Part shown: in pieces, positions 16,097 to 24,637 of the stretch
Position numbering within the stretch: the stretch's first letter is position 1
How the letters are laid out: each line of letters opens with the position of its first letter
The notes under the pieces: generated by a model
Databases searched by the model: none
What the model was told of the DNA's origin: nothing
What the model saw: only the letters and a program-made list of their open reading frames with translations
Position numbers and translations under genes: made by a program
Origin: Lachnospiraceae bacterium
Lineage (GTDB): Bacteria; Bacillota; Clostridia; Lachnospirales; Lachnospiraceae
DNA: 55,619 nt
Assembly: GCA_017467805.1 (NCBI GenBank)
Contig: JAFUKJ010000104.1
Coordinates: 1-55,619 of the forward strand
Reading direction: 5' to 3'

Positions 16097-17810
16097 TATA
16101 TTAATGGATAAAAAGCAGAAGAAATCAATGCTGGGATTGCTGGTTCTGATGGTGATAGCGGCCTTGGTAGAAACAGTCGCAGTATATCTGGTAATGCAGG
16201 TAGTACAGTTATTGGTTGACCCAGAGACCTTGGCACAGGGAGAGACTTATCAGTGGATTTGTAACTTGCTTCATATTGAGAACACAGTACAGTTTTCTGT
16301 TTTGGCTATTCTTGCCTGTATTCTGATTTATGTGGGTAAGAGTGTTTTGCAGTTTGTCCTGCAGAAGAGCTTGTATAAGTTTGTATTTACCAATCAGTTT
16401 TATACAGCTGCAAGGCTGATGCGTAGCTTTGTGAAGAAGGATTATGAGTACTATCTGAATGCAGAGACATCAGTGATTCAGAGAAGTATTACAGCGGATG
16501 TAAGTAATATGTATGCTTTAATTCTTTCAGTGTTACAGATTGCTTCGGAGCTGATTGTTTGTGTATTCCTATGTGCTGCATTAGCTGTATATGATCCGAT
16601 TATGACGATAGTGGTTGGTGTATTATTGGTAGTTACGCTTGTCGTGATTAAGAATATCATTAAGCCGATTATGAACAGAACGGGTAAGGAGAATCAGGAC
16701 TATGGTGCATCCATGTATTCTTGGATTGCACAGACTGTACAGGGAATTAAGGATATTAAGGTTGCAGGAAGAGAGCAGTACTTTATTAATGAATATTGTA
16801 AGGTAGGCGAAGGCTATGTAAAGGCAATGCAAAGACAGCATATGTTTAACAATACGCCTAAGCTTTTGATTGAATCTGTGTGTTTTGCAGGTTTGCTTAG
16901 TTATATCATGGTATTGATTATTATGGGAGTCGATGTATCGGGCATGATTTCGGTGATTGCTGCATTTGGTATCGCAGCAATGAGACTTTTACCTGCAGCC
17001 AGCAGAATTAATAATCAGATGACCAGTATGGCATTTAATGAGCCTTTCTTCTTTAACGTCAGTGATAACCTTGTAGAAGAGACCAGTGAAGAGAACACAG
17101 ATATATCCTATGCAATCGTAGCAAAGGAGAAGCTTCCTGTAACAGAGGCAGTCCATTTACAGGATATTACCTATCACTATCCTAATTCAGACAAGCTGAT
17201 TTTTGAACATGCGAATGTAACTTTTCCAATTGGAAAGTCTATTGGTGTAGTAGGTACCAGTGGAGCAGGTAAGACGACGATTATTGATATTTTATTAGGT
17301 TTGTTAAAGCTGCAGACAGGTAAGGTACTTGCAGATGATAAGGATATTCAGGAGCATTATAGAGAGTGGCTGCAGAATGTGGGTTATATTCCACAGATGA
17401 TATTCCTGTTAGATGCGGATATTCGTAAGAATATTGCCTTTGGTATTCCAGAGGAAGAGATTGATGACGAGAAGCTTTGGTATGCTTTGAAGGAAGCACA
17501 GCTTGATGAGTTTGTAAAGACACTTCCTGAGGGCGTTCATACAGGCATTGGTGAGCGCGGTATTCGTTTGTCAGGAGGACAGCGTCAGAGAATCGGTATT
17601 GCAAGAGCCTTATATCACAATCCTGAGGTGCTGATATTGGATGAGGCGACTTCGGCATTGGATAATGATACAGAGGCTGCCATTATGGATTCTATTAATA
17701 GATTACATGGTAAGAAAACATTAATCATTATTGCTCACAGATTGCAGACCATTGAAAAATGCGATATGGTATATCGTGTGGAGAATGGTAAGATTGAAAG
17801 AGAGCGATAA
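16071..17810 (+). CDS. ABC exporter, PglK/MsbA-like lipid-linked glycan flippase
   Basis: A full half-transporter of 579 residues: six membrane segments in residues 20-320 and an ATPase domain with Walker A GTSGAGKT (395-402), signature LSGGQ (500-504), Walker B ILDE (522-525) and the H-loop in IIIAHRL. The protein fits the PglK/MsbA-type family that flips undecaprenyl-diphosphate oligosaccharides across the membrane. No MOP-family Wzx flippase is present in the window, so this is the only visible export route for lipid-linked glycans. It starts inside the preceding GT52-like gene. The ribosome site is weak (GGGAG 12 bases upstream), consistent with coupling. Confidence 0.85.
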   Translation: MVKILKKINILMDKKQKKSMLGLLVLMVIAALVETVAVYLVMQVVQLLVDPETLAQGETYQWICNLLHIENTVQFSVLAILACILIYVGKSVLQFVLQKSLYKFVFTNQFYTAARLMRSFVKKDYEYYLNAETSVIQRSITADVSNMYALILSVLQIASELIVCVFLCAALAVYDPIMTIVVGVLLVVTLVVIKNIIKPIMNRTGKENQDYGASMYSWIAQTVQGIKDIKVAGREQYFINEYCKVGEGYVKAMQRQHMFNNTPKLLIESVCFAGLLSYIMVLIIMGVDVSGMISVIAAFGIAAMRLLPAASRINNQMTSMAFNEPFFFNVSDNLVEETSEENTDISYAIVAKEKLPVTEAVHLQDITYHYPNSDKLIFEHANVTFPIGKSIGVVGTSGAGKTTIIDILLGLLKLQTGKVLADDKDIQEHYREWLQNVGYIPQMIFLLDADIRKNIAFGIPEEEIDDEKLWYALKEAQLDEFVKTLPEGVHTGIGERGIRLSGGQRQRIGIARALYHNPEVLILDEATSALDNDTEAAIMDSINRLHGKKTLIIIAHRLQTIEKCDMVYRVENGKIERER

Positions 17811-17858
17811 ATCGGGGTAGTAAGATAAAGCGGGTTAACGTAAAGGAAGGTGTACTCG

Positions 17859-18881
17859 ATGAAATTAAGTATTATAGTTCCTGTGTATAACATGGCAGGC
17901 GATAATAAGCTTAGGTTTTGTCTGGATTCTTTGGTGAATCAGACGATTGCTGATTATGAGATTATAGCGGTAGATGATGCCTCTACAGATGAGTCCTTCA
18001 AGATTATGAAGGAGTATGAAGCAAGATATCCTTGGAAATTTAAAGCGGTTCAGAGCTTTGAGAACAGAAGGCAGGGAGGCGCCAGAAATATCGGGCTTTC
18101 CATGGCGAAGGGAACATGGGTAGGCTTTGTGGACTCAGATGACTGGGTAGCCTATGATATGTATGAAAAGCTTGTCAGAAGAGCGGAAGAGACAGGCGCT
18201 GATGTAGTTGGCTGCGATTATAATCATACAGATAAGCAGAGCATGGAAATAGGCAAAGTGGTGCCTAATAATACTGCTGAGCAGACAGGAGTTTTAGATT
18301 TTGAAAAATACCGATTACTGGTAATGAATCCTGGAAGTATGGTAATCAAGATTTATCGCAGAAGTGTAATCGAAGAGAATAATTTACGTTTCCCAGAGAA
18401 AACTTTTTATGAGGATAATTGTGCGTCACCGATATGGATGCTGCATTTTACACATTTTGAGAAGGTGGACGAGCCATTATACTATTATTATCAGCATGAT
18501 GCATCCACAGTTCATGAGATTACGATGGAGAAGTGCGAAGACAGATTGATGATGGGAAAGAGGCTGATAGAGGAAAGTCGTAAGTATGGCTTCTATAAGC
18601 CTTTCAAAAAAGAACTGGAATTTGCTTTTACTAAGTTGTATTTTATGAATACCTTTTATTCCTATATGCTTGGAGTTAAGAAGCCGCAGGTAAGCTTTTT
18701 GGAGTTGATTCGTAATGGAATGAAGGAGGAGTTTCCAGATTTTCAGAAGAACAGCTATTATCAGGAAGCATTTGATGAGGAGCAGAAGAAGATGGCAGAC
18801 CTTCTTATGAAGTCGCCTTCATTCTTTAGGTTCTACTTTAAAGCGCTTTATATGTATCGTAAGATATTTAGAAAGCTATAG
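17859..18881 (+). CDS. GT2 family glycosyltransferase
   Basis: A 340-residue enzyme with an N-terminal GT-A domain (KLSIIVPVYNMAGDN, VDDASTDES, RQGGARNIGL, and the metal-binding VDSDDWV) and a helical C-terminal region of about 120 residues as in many capsule GT2 enzymes. The ATG at 17859 follows AAGGAAGG at 8 bases; a GTG nine bases earlier is inside that ribosome site. It is the last gene before the pse promoter and probably ends the first transcription unit, though no terminator is seen. Confidence 0.83.
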   Translation: MKLSIIVPVYNMAGDNKLRFCLDSLVNQTIADYEIIAVDDASTDESFKIMKEYEARYPWKFKAVQSFENRRQGGARNIGLSMAKGTWVGFVDSDDWVAYDMYEKLVRRAEETGADVVGCDYNHTDKQSMEIGKVVPNNTAEQTGVLDFEKYRLLVMNPGSMVIKIYRRSVIEENNLRFPEKTFYEDNCASPIWMLHFTHFEKVDEPLYYYYQHDASTVHEITMEKCEDRLMMGKRLIEESRKYGFYKPFKKELEFAFTKLYFMNTFYSYMLGVKKPQVSFLELIRNGMKEEFPDFQKNSYYQEAFDEEQKKMADLLMKSPSFFRFYFKALYMYRKIFRKL

Positions 18882-18894
18882 TGCGAGATGCATT

Positions 18895-18923
18895 TTGACG
18901 TATGCTTGTGTTTGTGCTAAAAT
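18895..18923 (+). promoter_or_regulatory. Sigma-A-type promoter for the pse genes
   Basis: TTGACG (18895-18900), 17 bases and TAAAAT (18918-18923) form a near-consensus promoter in the 84-base gap before pseB. The start would be near 18930, giving a short leader with GGAGG at 18953-18957. Confidence 0.75.
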
Positions 18924-18965
18924 AAGTTGTTTAGTCGATGATAACCATAAGTGGAGGAAATAGAT

Positions 18966-19961
18966 ATGTTAAATGATAAGACAATATTAATCACTGGAGG
19001 AACAGGTTCCTTTGGTAAATGCTTTACAAAGTATGTTTTGGAAAATTATAATCCGAAGAAAATTATTATTTATTCCAGAGATGAGTTTAAGCAGTGGATG
19101 ATGGCAAATGATTTTGCTCAGTATAAGGATAAGCTCCGTTTCTTCATCGGAGATGTAAGAGATTATGAGCGTATGAAGAGAGCCTTTGAGGGTGTTGATT
19201 ATGTGATTCATGCAGCAGCTATGAAGCAGGTTCCTGCATGTGAGTACAACCCTAACGAAGCAATTAAAACTAATGTAGTAGGCGCACAGAACGTAATTGA
19301 TGCGGCATTGAATACAGGGGTTAAGAAGGTAGTTGCTTTATCCACAGATAAGGCTGTTAACCCTGTAAATCTTTATGGTGGTACTAAGCTTGTATCAGAT
19401 AAGCTCTTTATTGCAGCGAATGCATACTGTGGAGATAGAGATTTAAGCTTTTCTATCGTTAGATATGGTAACGTAGCAGGAAGCCGCGGTTCTATTATTC
19501 CGTTATTTAAGAAGTTAATTGACGAGGGAGCAACAGAGCTTCCTGTAACAGATACAAGAATGACACGTTTCTGGATTAGTCTTACAGAGGGGGTTAAGCT
19601 TGTGATTAAGGCACTGGAAGAGGCTAAGGGTGGAGAGACCTTTATCAGTAAGATTCCTTCCTTTAGAATCCCAGACCTTGCAGAGGCTATGTCACCTGGA
19701 ATTAAGATTAAGGAAATCGGTATCAGACCTGGCGAGAAGCTTGACGAGGTAATGGTTACTACTGAGGACTCTATGACTACTTATGAGTATGATAAGCATT
19801 ATATTATTTATCCTCAGATGTTCTGGCAGGAGTCTAAGAGACCACAGCCAAATGGCAAGAAGGTAGAGGAAGGCTTCTACTATTCATCAGGTAATAATAC
19901 AGAGTGGCTTACAGTGGAAGAGATTAGAGAATTACTTAAGGATGTAGACTTAGAGAAATAA
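18966..19961 (+). CDS. pseB: UDP-GlcNAc 4,6-dehydratase (5-inverting), PseB
   Basis: The first enzyme of pseudaminic acid synthesis converts UDP-GlcNAc to UDP-4-keto-6-deoxy-L-AltNAc. The 331 residues carry the NADP-binding GGTGSFGK (11-18), the YSRDE segment, the catalytic T127-D128-K129 and Y137-x3-K141 pair, then VVRYGNV-like RYGNVAGSRGS and MTRFWIS, all typical of PseB rather than the membrane-bound PglF type. The ATG at 18966 follows GGAGG at 8 bases; the GTG at 18951 is rejected because it overlaps the ribosome site. It heads a unit with its own promoter, and pseC starts 19 bases after its stop. Confidence 0.93.
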   Translation: MLNDKTILITGGTGSFGKCFTKYVLENYNPKKIIIYSRDEFKQWMMANDFAQYKDKLRFFIGDVRDYERMKRAFEGVDYVIHAAAMKQVPACEYNPNEAIKTNVVGAQNVIDAALNTGVKKVVALSTDKAVNPVNLYGGTKLVSDKLFIAANAYCGDRDLSFSIVRYGNVAGSRGSIIPLFKKLIDEGATELPVTDTRMTRFWISLTEGVKLVIKALEEAKGGETFISKIPSFRIPDLAEAMSPGIKIKEIGIRPGEKLDEVMVTTEDSMTTYEYDKHYIIYPQMFWQESKRPQPNGKKVEEGFYYSSGNNTEWLTVEEIRELLKDVDLEK

Positions 19962-19980
19962 AAGCGAGGTTTGACGGCTT

Positions 19981-21174
19981 ATGGAGAAACCAGCAATTGT
20001 CGGCGGAACGCCGATTCGAGATACCAAATTATTTTATGGACATCAGTATATTGATGATGCAGATGTAAAGGCTGTTACAGATGTACTTGTTAGTGATTAT
20101 CTGACCTGCGGACCTAAGGTAACAGAGCTTGAGAAGAGACTTTGTGAGCTTACAGGAGCAAAGTATGCTGTTGCATGCAGTAATGGAACAGCTGCGCTTC
20201 ATATCGCGGCTATGGCAGCAGGCGTAAATGAGGGCGATGAGCTGATTACAACACCAATTACCTTTGCGGCAAGTGCGAATTGTGCATTGTATTGTGGTGC
20301 AAAGCCTGTGTTTGCAGATATCAATCCAAAGACCTATAACATTGACCCTGCCTGTGTAAAGGCAAAGCTTACAGATAAGACTAAGGCAGTGGTTGCAGTT
20401 GATTTTACAGGTCAGGCAGCAGATTTGAATCCATTGTTAGAGATGTGCCATGAGCGTGGTATTGTCCTGATTGAGGATGGTGCGCACTCTATTGGTACAA
20501 AGTATGATGGTAAGTATGTGGGCAGTATTGCAGATATGACAACCTTTAGCTTCCATCCTGTTAAGACTGTTACAGGCGGCGAGGGTGGTGCTGTGCTTAC
20601 TAATAGCGAAGAGTTATATCGTAAGCTTGTGCTTTATCGTGCGCATGGAATTACTAGAGAGGCAGATTTATTAGAGAATCCATCCCATGGCGGCTGGTAT
20701 TATGAGCAGATAGATTTGGGTTATAATTATCGAATGACAGATATTCAGTGTGCATTGGTAATTAGCCAGCTTGATAAATTAGAGATGTTTGCAAAGAGAA
20801 GACATGAGATTGTACAGCGTTACAATGAAGCGTTTTCGAAGCTTCCAGAGCTTTTTGTACAGGAGGAGATTCCTGAGTCTGATACAGTGAGACATCTTTA
20901 TATTCTGAGAATTAAGCCAGAGCTTTTGACGATAGACAGAAAAGGCTTTTTTGAAGCATTGGCTGCAGAGAATATTTGCTGTAATGTACACTATATTCCT
21001 GTATATTGGTTTCCTCATTATCAGAGATTGGGATATGAGAAGGGCTTATGTCCGAATGCGGAGAAGCTTTATGAGGAGATAATGAGTCTTCCATTATATT
21101 ATTCCTTAACAAATCAGGATGTGGAGGATGTGATTGCTGCTGTGGAAAAGATAGTAGCATATTATAGAAAATAG
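19981..21174 (+). CDS. pseC: UDP-4-amino-4,6-dideoxy-L-AltNAc transaminase, PseC
   Basis: This PLP-dependent aminotransferase of the DegT/DnrJ/EryC1 family uses glutamate to aminate the PseB product at C4. The 397 residues include the substrate-side LTCGPKVTELE segment, CSNGTAALH, the PLP-ring aspartate in IEDGAHS (D166) and the Schiff-base lysine in FHPVKTVTGGEGG (K195). Length and the order pseB-pseC fit the pathway. The amine it creates becomes the C7 nitrogen of the nine-carbon sugar, which matters for the formyltransferase domain fused to PseI. A short hairpin terminator follows its stop codon. Confidence 0.92.
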   Translation: MEKPAIVGGTPIRDTKLFYGHQYIDDADVKAVTDVLVSDYLTCGPKVTELEKRLCELTGAKYAVACSNGTAALHIAAMAAGVNEGDELITTPITFAASANCALYCGAKPVFADINPKTYNIDPACVKAKLTDKTKAVVAVDFTGQAADLNPLLEMCHERGIVLIEDGAHSIGTKYDGKYVGSIADMTTFSFHPVKTVTGGEGGAVLTNSEELYRKLVLYRAHGITREADLLENPSHGGWYYEQIDLGYNYRMTDIQCALVISQLDKLEMFAKRRHEIVQRYNEAFSKLPELFVQEEIPESDTVRHLYILRIKPELLTIDRKGFFEALAAENICCNVHYIPVYWFPHYQRLGYEKGLCPNAEKLYEEIMSLPLYYSLTNQDVEDVIAAVEKIVAYYRK

Positions 21175-21182
21175 AGAAAAGA

Positions 21183-21207
21183 AAGCCTGGAGAACCCAGG
21201 CTTTTTT
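21183..21207 (+). terminator. Rho-independent terminator between pseC and pseF
   Basis: An 8-bp stem (21183-21190 with 21196-21203), a 5-base loop and a run of six T residues form a compact terminator inside the otherwise tightly packed pse cluster. It should lower transcription of pseF, pseI and pseG relative to pseB and pseC unless read through. Confidence 0.8.
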
Positions 21208-21235
21208 CCAATTGTAGAAAGGGATGATTACCCAT

Positions 21236-21931
21236 ATGAAGAGCGTAGCGATTATCACTGCCAGAGGCGGCAGTAAGAGGATTCCAAGAAAGAATATTAA
21301 GCCTTTTCTTGGAAGACCTATTATTGAATACAGTATAGAAGCAGCATTACAGTCAGGGATGTTTGCGGAGGTTATGGTGTCTACGGATGACGAGGAAATT
21401 GCACAGGTTGCCCGTAAGGCAGGGGCAAAGGTGCCGTTTATGAGGAGTGAAGGCGCTGCAAATGATTTTGCAACGACAGCAGAAGTAATTGAAGAAGTGT
21501 TAGATTCCTATGAGAGAATCGGGCAGAGGTTTGAGCAGGTATGCTGTATCTATCCGACAGCGCCATTTGTTACTGCTAATGCGATAAAGACAGCAATGAT
21601 GCTGTTAGAGCAGGAAAAGTCAGATGCAGTAATTCCAGTGGTGAAGTTTTCTTTCCCACCACAGCGGTGTGTGGTTATCAATGATAATAGATTAACGCCT
21701 AAGTGGCCTGAGGATATGAAAAAACGTTCACAGGATTTAGAACCGTTTTATCATGATTGCGGTCAGTTCTATTGCCTGAATACAAAGAGCTTTCAGGAGC
21801 AGAAGGTTCTATGGATGAAGGATGTAGTACCGTTTGTGCAGGAAGAGAGCAGTGTTCAGGATATTGATACCTTAGAGGATTGGAAGATTGCTGAGATGAA
21901 ATATAGGATTCTGAAAGGAATAGAGGTGTAG
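21236..21931 (+). CDS. pseF: CMP-pseudaminic acid synthetase, PseF-like
   Basis: The 231-residue nucleotidyltransferase starts MKSVAIITARGGSKRIPRKNIK, the CTP-binding signature of CMP-nonulosonate synthetases, and continues with STDDEEIA, FVCCIYPTAPF-type CCIYPTAPF and HDCGQFY, as in PseF. It activates pseudaminic acid with CTP for glycosyltransferases. The ATG at 21224 abuts AAAGGG with no spacer, so the in-frame ATG at 21236, which matches the start of homologues, is preferred although its spacer is long (about 12). The pathway setting argues for PseF over NeuA or LegF. pseI follows 1 base after the stop. Confidence 0.88.
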   Translation: MKSVAIITARGGSKRIPRKNIKPFLGRPIIEYSIEAALQSGMFAEVMVSTDDEEIAQVARKAGAKVPFMRSEGAANDFATTAEVIEEVLDSYERIGQRFEQVCCIYPTAPFVTANAIKTAMMLLEQEKSDAVIPVVKFSFPPQRCVVINDNRLTPKWPEDMKKRSQDLEPFYHDCGQFYCLNTKSFQEQKVLWMKDVVPFVQEESSVQDIDTLEDWKIAEMKYRILKGIEV

Positions 21932-21932
21932 G

Positions 21933-23579
21933 ATGAGTCAGGATAAGGTGATAGAGATTAATGGACGTAAGGTAGGAGAAGGCTATCCTGCGTATATCAT
22001 AGCTGAGATGTCTGGAAATCATGCAGGAAGTATTGAGCGTGCAAAAGAGATTATTCGTGCGGCGAAGGATGCGGGAGCAGACTGCATCAAGATTCAGACT
22101 TACACACCAGATACATTGACCATAGATTGTGATAATGAGTATTTTATGGTAGGAAATGGAACGTGGAGTGGGGAGAATCTTTATCAGCTCTATGGAAAAG
22201 CATACACTCCATGGGAATGGCAGGAAGAGCTGAAGGAAGAGGCGAAGAAGGTAGGAATAGATTTCCTGTCTACGCCTTTTGATGAGACTGCAGTTGATTT
22301 TCTTGAGGATATGGGACTCGGCTTTTATAAGGTGGCATCCTTTGAGATTTTGCATCTTCCATTATTACGTTATATTGCAAGAACAGGAAAGCCTATTATT
22401 ATGTCAACTGGTATGTCAACACTGACAGAGATTGATGAGGCGGTAAGAGCGATTCGCGAGGAAGGAAACGAGCAGATAGCATTGCTTCGTTGTGCAAGTG
22501 CATATCCTGCGATTACAGATGAGATGAATCTTAAGACTATGCAGAATATGGCAGACACTTTTGGCGTGCCAGTGGGGTTATCTGACCATTCGCTTGGGTC
22601 TGTTGGTGCTGTAACTGCGGTTGCTATGGGAGCTTCTATTATTGAGAAGCATTTCTGTCTGGACAGAGCAATAGAGAATCCAGATTCTTCTTTTTCTATG
22701 AATCCAGCGGAATTTAAACAAATGGTGGATGATATCAGACAGGCTGAGAAAGCGATAGGAAGAGTAAGCTATGGTGCTACAGAGCAGGAAGAGTCAAGCA
22801 TGGTATTCAGACGTTCTATATTCTGCGTGGAGGATATCAAGCAGGGAGAGGTGCTTACAGAGAAGAATATCCGCGTCATCAGACCAGGGTACGGCCTGGC
22901 ACCGAAGTATTATCCTGTTATGCTTGGGCAGATTGCTTTGCAGGATATTAAGAGAGGAACACCTATGCAGTTAGAGCTTGCAGGTAAGCAGCAGGGGAAC
23001 ATTCTCTTTTTAACAAATAATAATAATTCTTTATCGCTATATGACTGGATAAAAGAGCGCGACAGCGTAGTGCTGTGTCGTAAGAAGCTGACTCTGGACA
23101 TGGTAAAGGAATGGAATCCGCAGTTGATTGTAAGCTACAATTACCAGCATATGATTACTGAGGATATTATTGATTACATGGAAGGTAAGGTAGTAAATCT
23201 TCATATCTCTTATTTGCCATGGAACAGAGGTGCCAATCCAAATGTATGGAGCTTCTTAGAAGATACTCCTAAGGGAGTAACAATTCATCAGGTTAGCGCA
23301 GGCTTGGATAAGGGTAAGATTTTATATCAAAAGGAATGTCAGTTTGATATTGAGAAGGAAACCTTGGCATCCTCTTATGATACATTGCATGAAGAGATTG
23401 TCAGCTTATTCAAAGAGCATTGGAGTGAGATAAGAAACTGGATCTGTATGCTGAAGGAGCAGGAAGGAACAGGAAGCTATCATAAGCTAAAGGATTTCGA
23501 AGCATTGAAAGAAAAGTTAGAATTTGCGTATACAGATACGATTTCGGAGGTTTTAAAACGATATCGTGACTGTAAATAG
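21933..23579 (+). CDS. pseI: PseI pseudaminate synthase fused to an N-formyltransferase domain
   Basis: Residues 1-285 form the NeuB/PseI barrel that condenses the PseG product with phosphoenolpyruvate (AEMSGNHAGSIERA, KIQTYTPDTLT, LSDHS, EKHFCLDR), and 287-350 form the SAF antifreeze-like domain. PseI alone is about 350 residues; here a further 195 residues follow. Residues 356-495 match the formyl_trans_N fold of 10-formyltetrahydrofolate enzymes, with NLHISYLPWNRG and GLDKGKIL holding the catalytic triad N422, H424 and D459 intact. The fusion implies that one amino group of the pseudaminic acid precursor or product is N-formylated, most likely the nitrogen left by PseC. That is inference; the sequence shows only an intact active site. 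No frameshift or stop separates the halves. Confidence 0.9.
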   Translation: MSQDKVIEINGRKVGEGYPAYIIAEMSGNHAGSIERAKEIIRAAKDAGADCIKIQTYTPDTLTIDCDNEYFMVGNGTWSGENLYQLYGKAYTPWEWQEELKEEAKKVGIDFLSTPFDETAVDFLEDMGLGFYKVASFEILHLPLLRYIARTGKPIIMSTGMSTLTEIDEAVRAIREEGNEQIALLRCASAYPAITDEMNLKTMQNMADTFGVPVGLSDHSLGSVGAVTAVAMGASIIEKHFCLDRAIENPDSSFSMNPAEFKQMVDDIRQAEKAIGRVSYGATEQEESSMVFRRSIFCVEDIKQGEVLTEKNIRVIRPGYGLAPKYYPVMLGQIALQDIKRGTPMQLELAGKQQGNILFLTNNNNSLSLYDWIKERDSVVLCRKKLTLDMVKEWNPQLIVSYNYQHMITEDIIDYMEGKVVNLHISYLPWNRGANPNVWSFLEDTPKGVTIHQVSAGLDKGKILYQKECQFDIEKETLASSYDTLHEEIVSLFKEHWSEIRNWICMLKEQEGTGSYHKLKDFEALKEKLEFAYTDTISEVLKRYRDCK

Positions 23580-23597
23580 CACAGTTGGAGAAGAAGA

Positions 23598-24605
23598 ATG
23601 TTATATTTCAGACTTGATATGAATGAAATCATTGCAACTGGTCATGCCATGAGATGCCTGTCAATTGCAGATGCGGCAAGAGGAATGGGAGAAGAGGTTA
23701 CCTTTATTCTTGCAGACACTCATGCAGTGGAGCTGATAGAGACAAGAGGGCATCGGGCAATTGTGCTGCAAACAGACTGGCGTGACATGGAATCCGAACT
23801 GGATGCGATTGCCAAAGTGATTGAGGCAGAGAAGATTAAGACGATTTTGGTTGATAGCTACCAGGTTACGCCAGAATATCTTAAGAGTCTTAGAAAAATG
23901 GTAAAAGTCGCTTATTTAGATGATTTAAACGCTTTTCCATATGACGTGGATATGCTGATTTGTTATGCGAATTATTATAAAAAGTTTGCATACGAGGAAC
24001 GCTATCGGGATATAAAATTGTGTCTTGGAATGACATATGCACCGTTGCGCAACGTGTTTTCTAATTGTGACAGGAAGCAGATAGCCAAGAAGGCAGATAA
24101 GCTTTTGTTATTATCTGGCGGTGCTGATGCTTTGGATATTTTGGACAGGCTTTTGGAAACGATACCTAAGTCAGATTATGAAAGAATTGATGTTATTTGT
24201 GGTGTTTATTATCCTAAATATGAATTGATTTGCGATAAATATAAGAAGTATCCGAATGTGTGTATCCACAGAGCTGTTTCAGATATAGAAAAGTATATGA
24301 AGGATGCAGATATGGCTGTATCGGCAGGCGGCTCTACCCTTTATGAGCTATGTGCCATGGGGACACCTGTAATTTCTTATGCATTTGTAGATAATCAGCT
24401 GGATAATGTAATACGCTTTGCGCAGGACAATGTGATAGAGTATGCAGGAGATGCCAGAACAGAAGATGTAATAGCAAATATTAATAGGCTTTTGCTAAAA
24501 TACAGAGAGGATAAGGCATTACGGGAAGAGAAATCCAAAAGGATGCAGTGTCTGGTGGATGGAAAAGGTGCGATAAGACTGGTAGAGGCTTTAAAGGGAT
24601 TATAG
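23598..24605 (+). CDS. pseG: UDP-2,4-diacetamido-2,4,6-trideoxy-L-altrose hydrolase, PseG
   Basis: The 335-residue GT-B-fold hydrolase removes UDP from the diamino sugar to give the free sugar used by PseI. It opens with FRLDMNEIIATGHAMRCL, where H16 is the expected catalytic histidine in the GHxxRC motif, and ends with the nucleotide-binding VSAGGSTLYELCAMGTP. GGAG lies just before the ATG. It completes the pseB-C-F-I-G set; only the N-acetyltransferase PseH is missing here, and a candidate is at 33118. If the precursor is formylated rather than acetylated, this enzyme must accept the formylated UDP-sugar. Confidence 0.9.
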   Translation: MLYFRLDMNEIIATGHAMRCLSIADAARGMGEEVTFILADTHAVELIETRGHRAIVLQTDWRDMESELDAIAKVIEAEKIKTILVDSYQVTPEYLKSLRKMVKVAYLDDLNAFPYDVDMLICYANYYKKFAYEERYRDIKLCLGMTYAPLRNVFSNCDRKQIAKKADKLLLLSGGADALDILDRLLETIPKSDYERIDVICGVYYPKYELICDKYKKYPNVCIHRAVSDIEKYMKDADMAVSAGGSTLYELCAMGTPVISYAFVDNQLDNVIRFAQDNVIEYAGDARTEDVIANINRLLLKYREDKALREEKSKRMQCLVDGKGAIRLVEALKGL

Positions 24606-24637
24606 AACATAGGTGAAAGGGAATAAAGGAGATAGTT

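Noticed and set aside
21699-22355. A 218-codon minus-strand open frame
   Set aside because: It spans the junction of pseF and pseI on the opposite strand; both plus-strand genes have clear motifs, and the minus frame has none.
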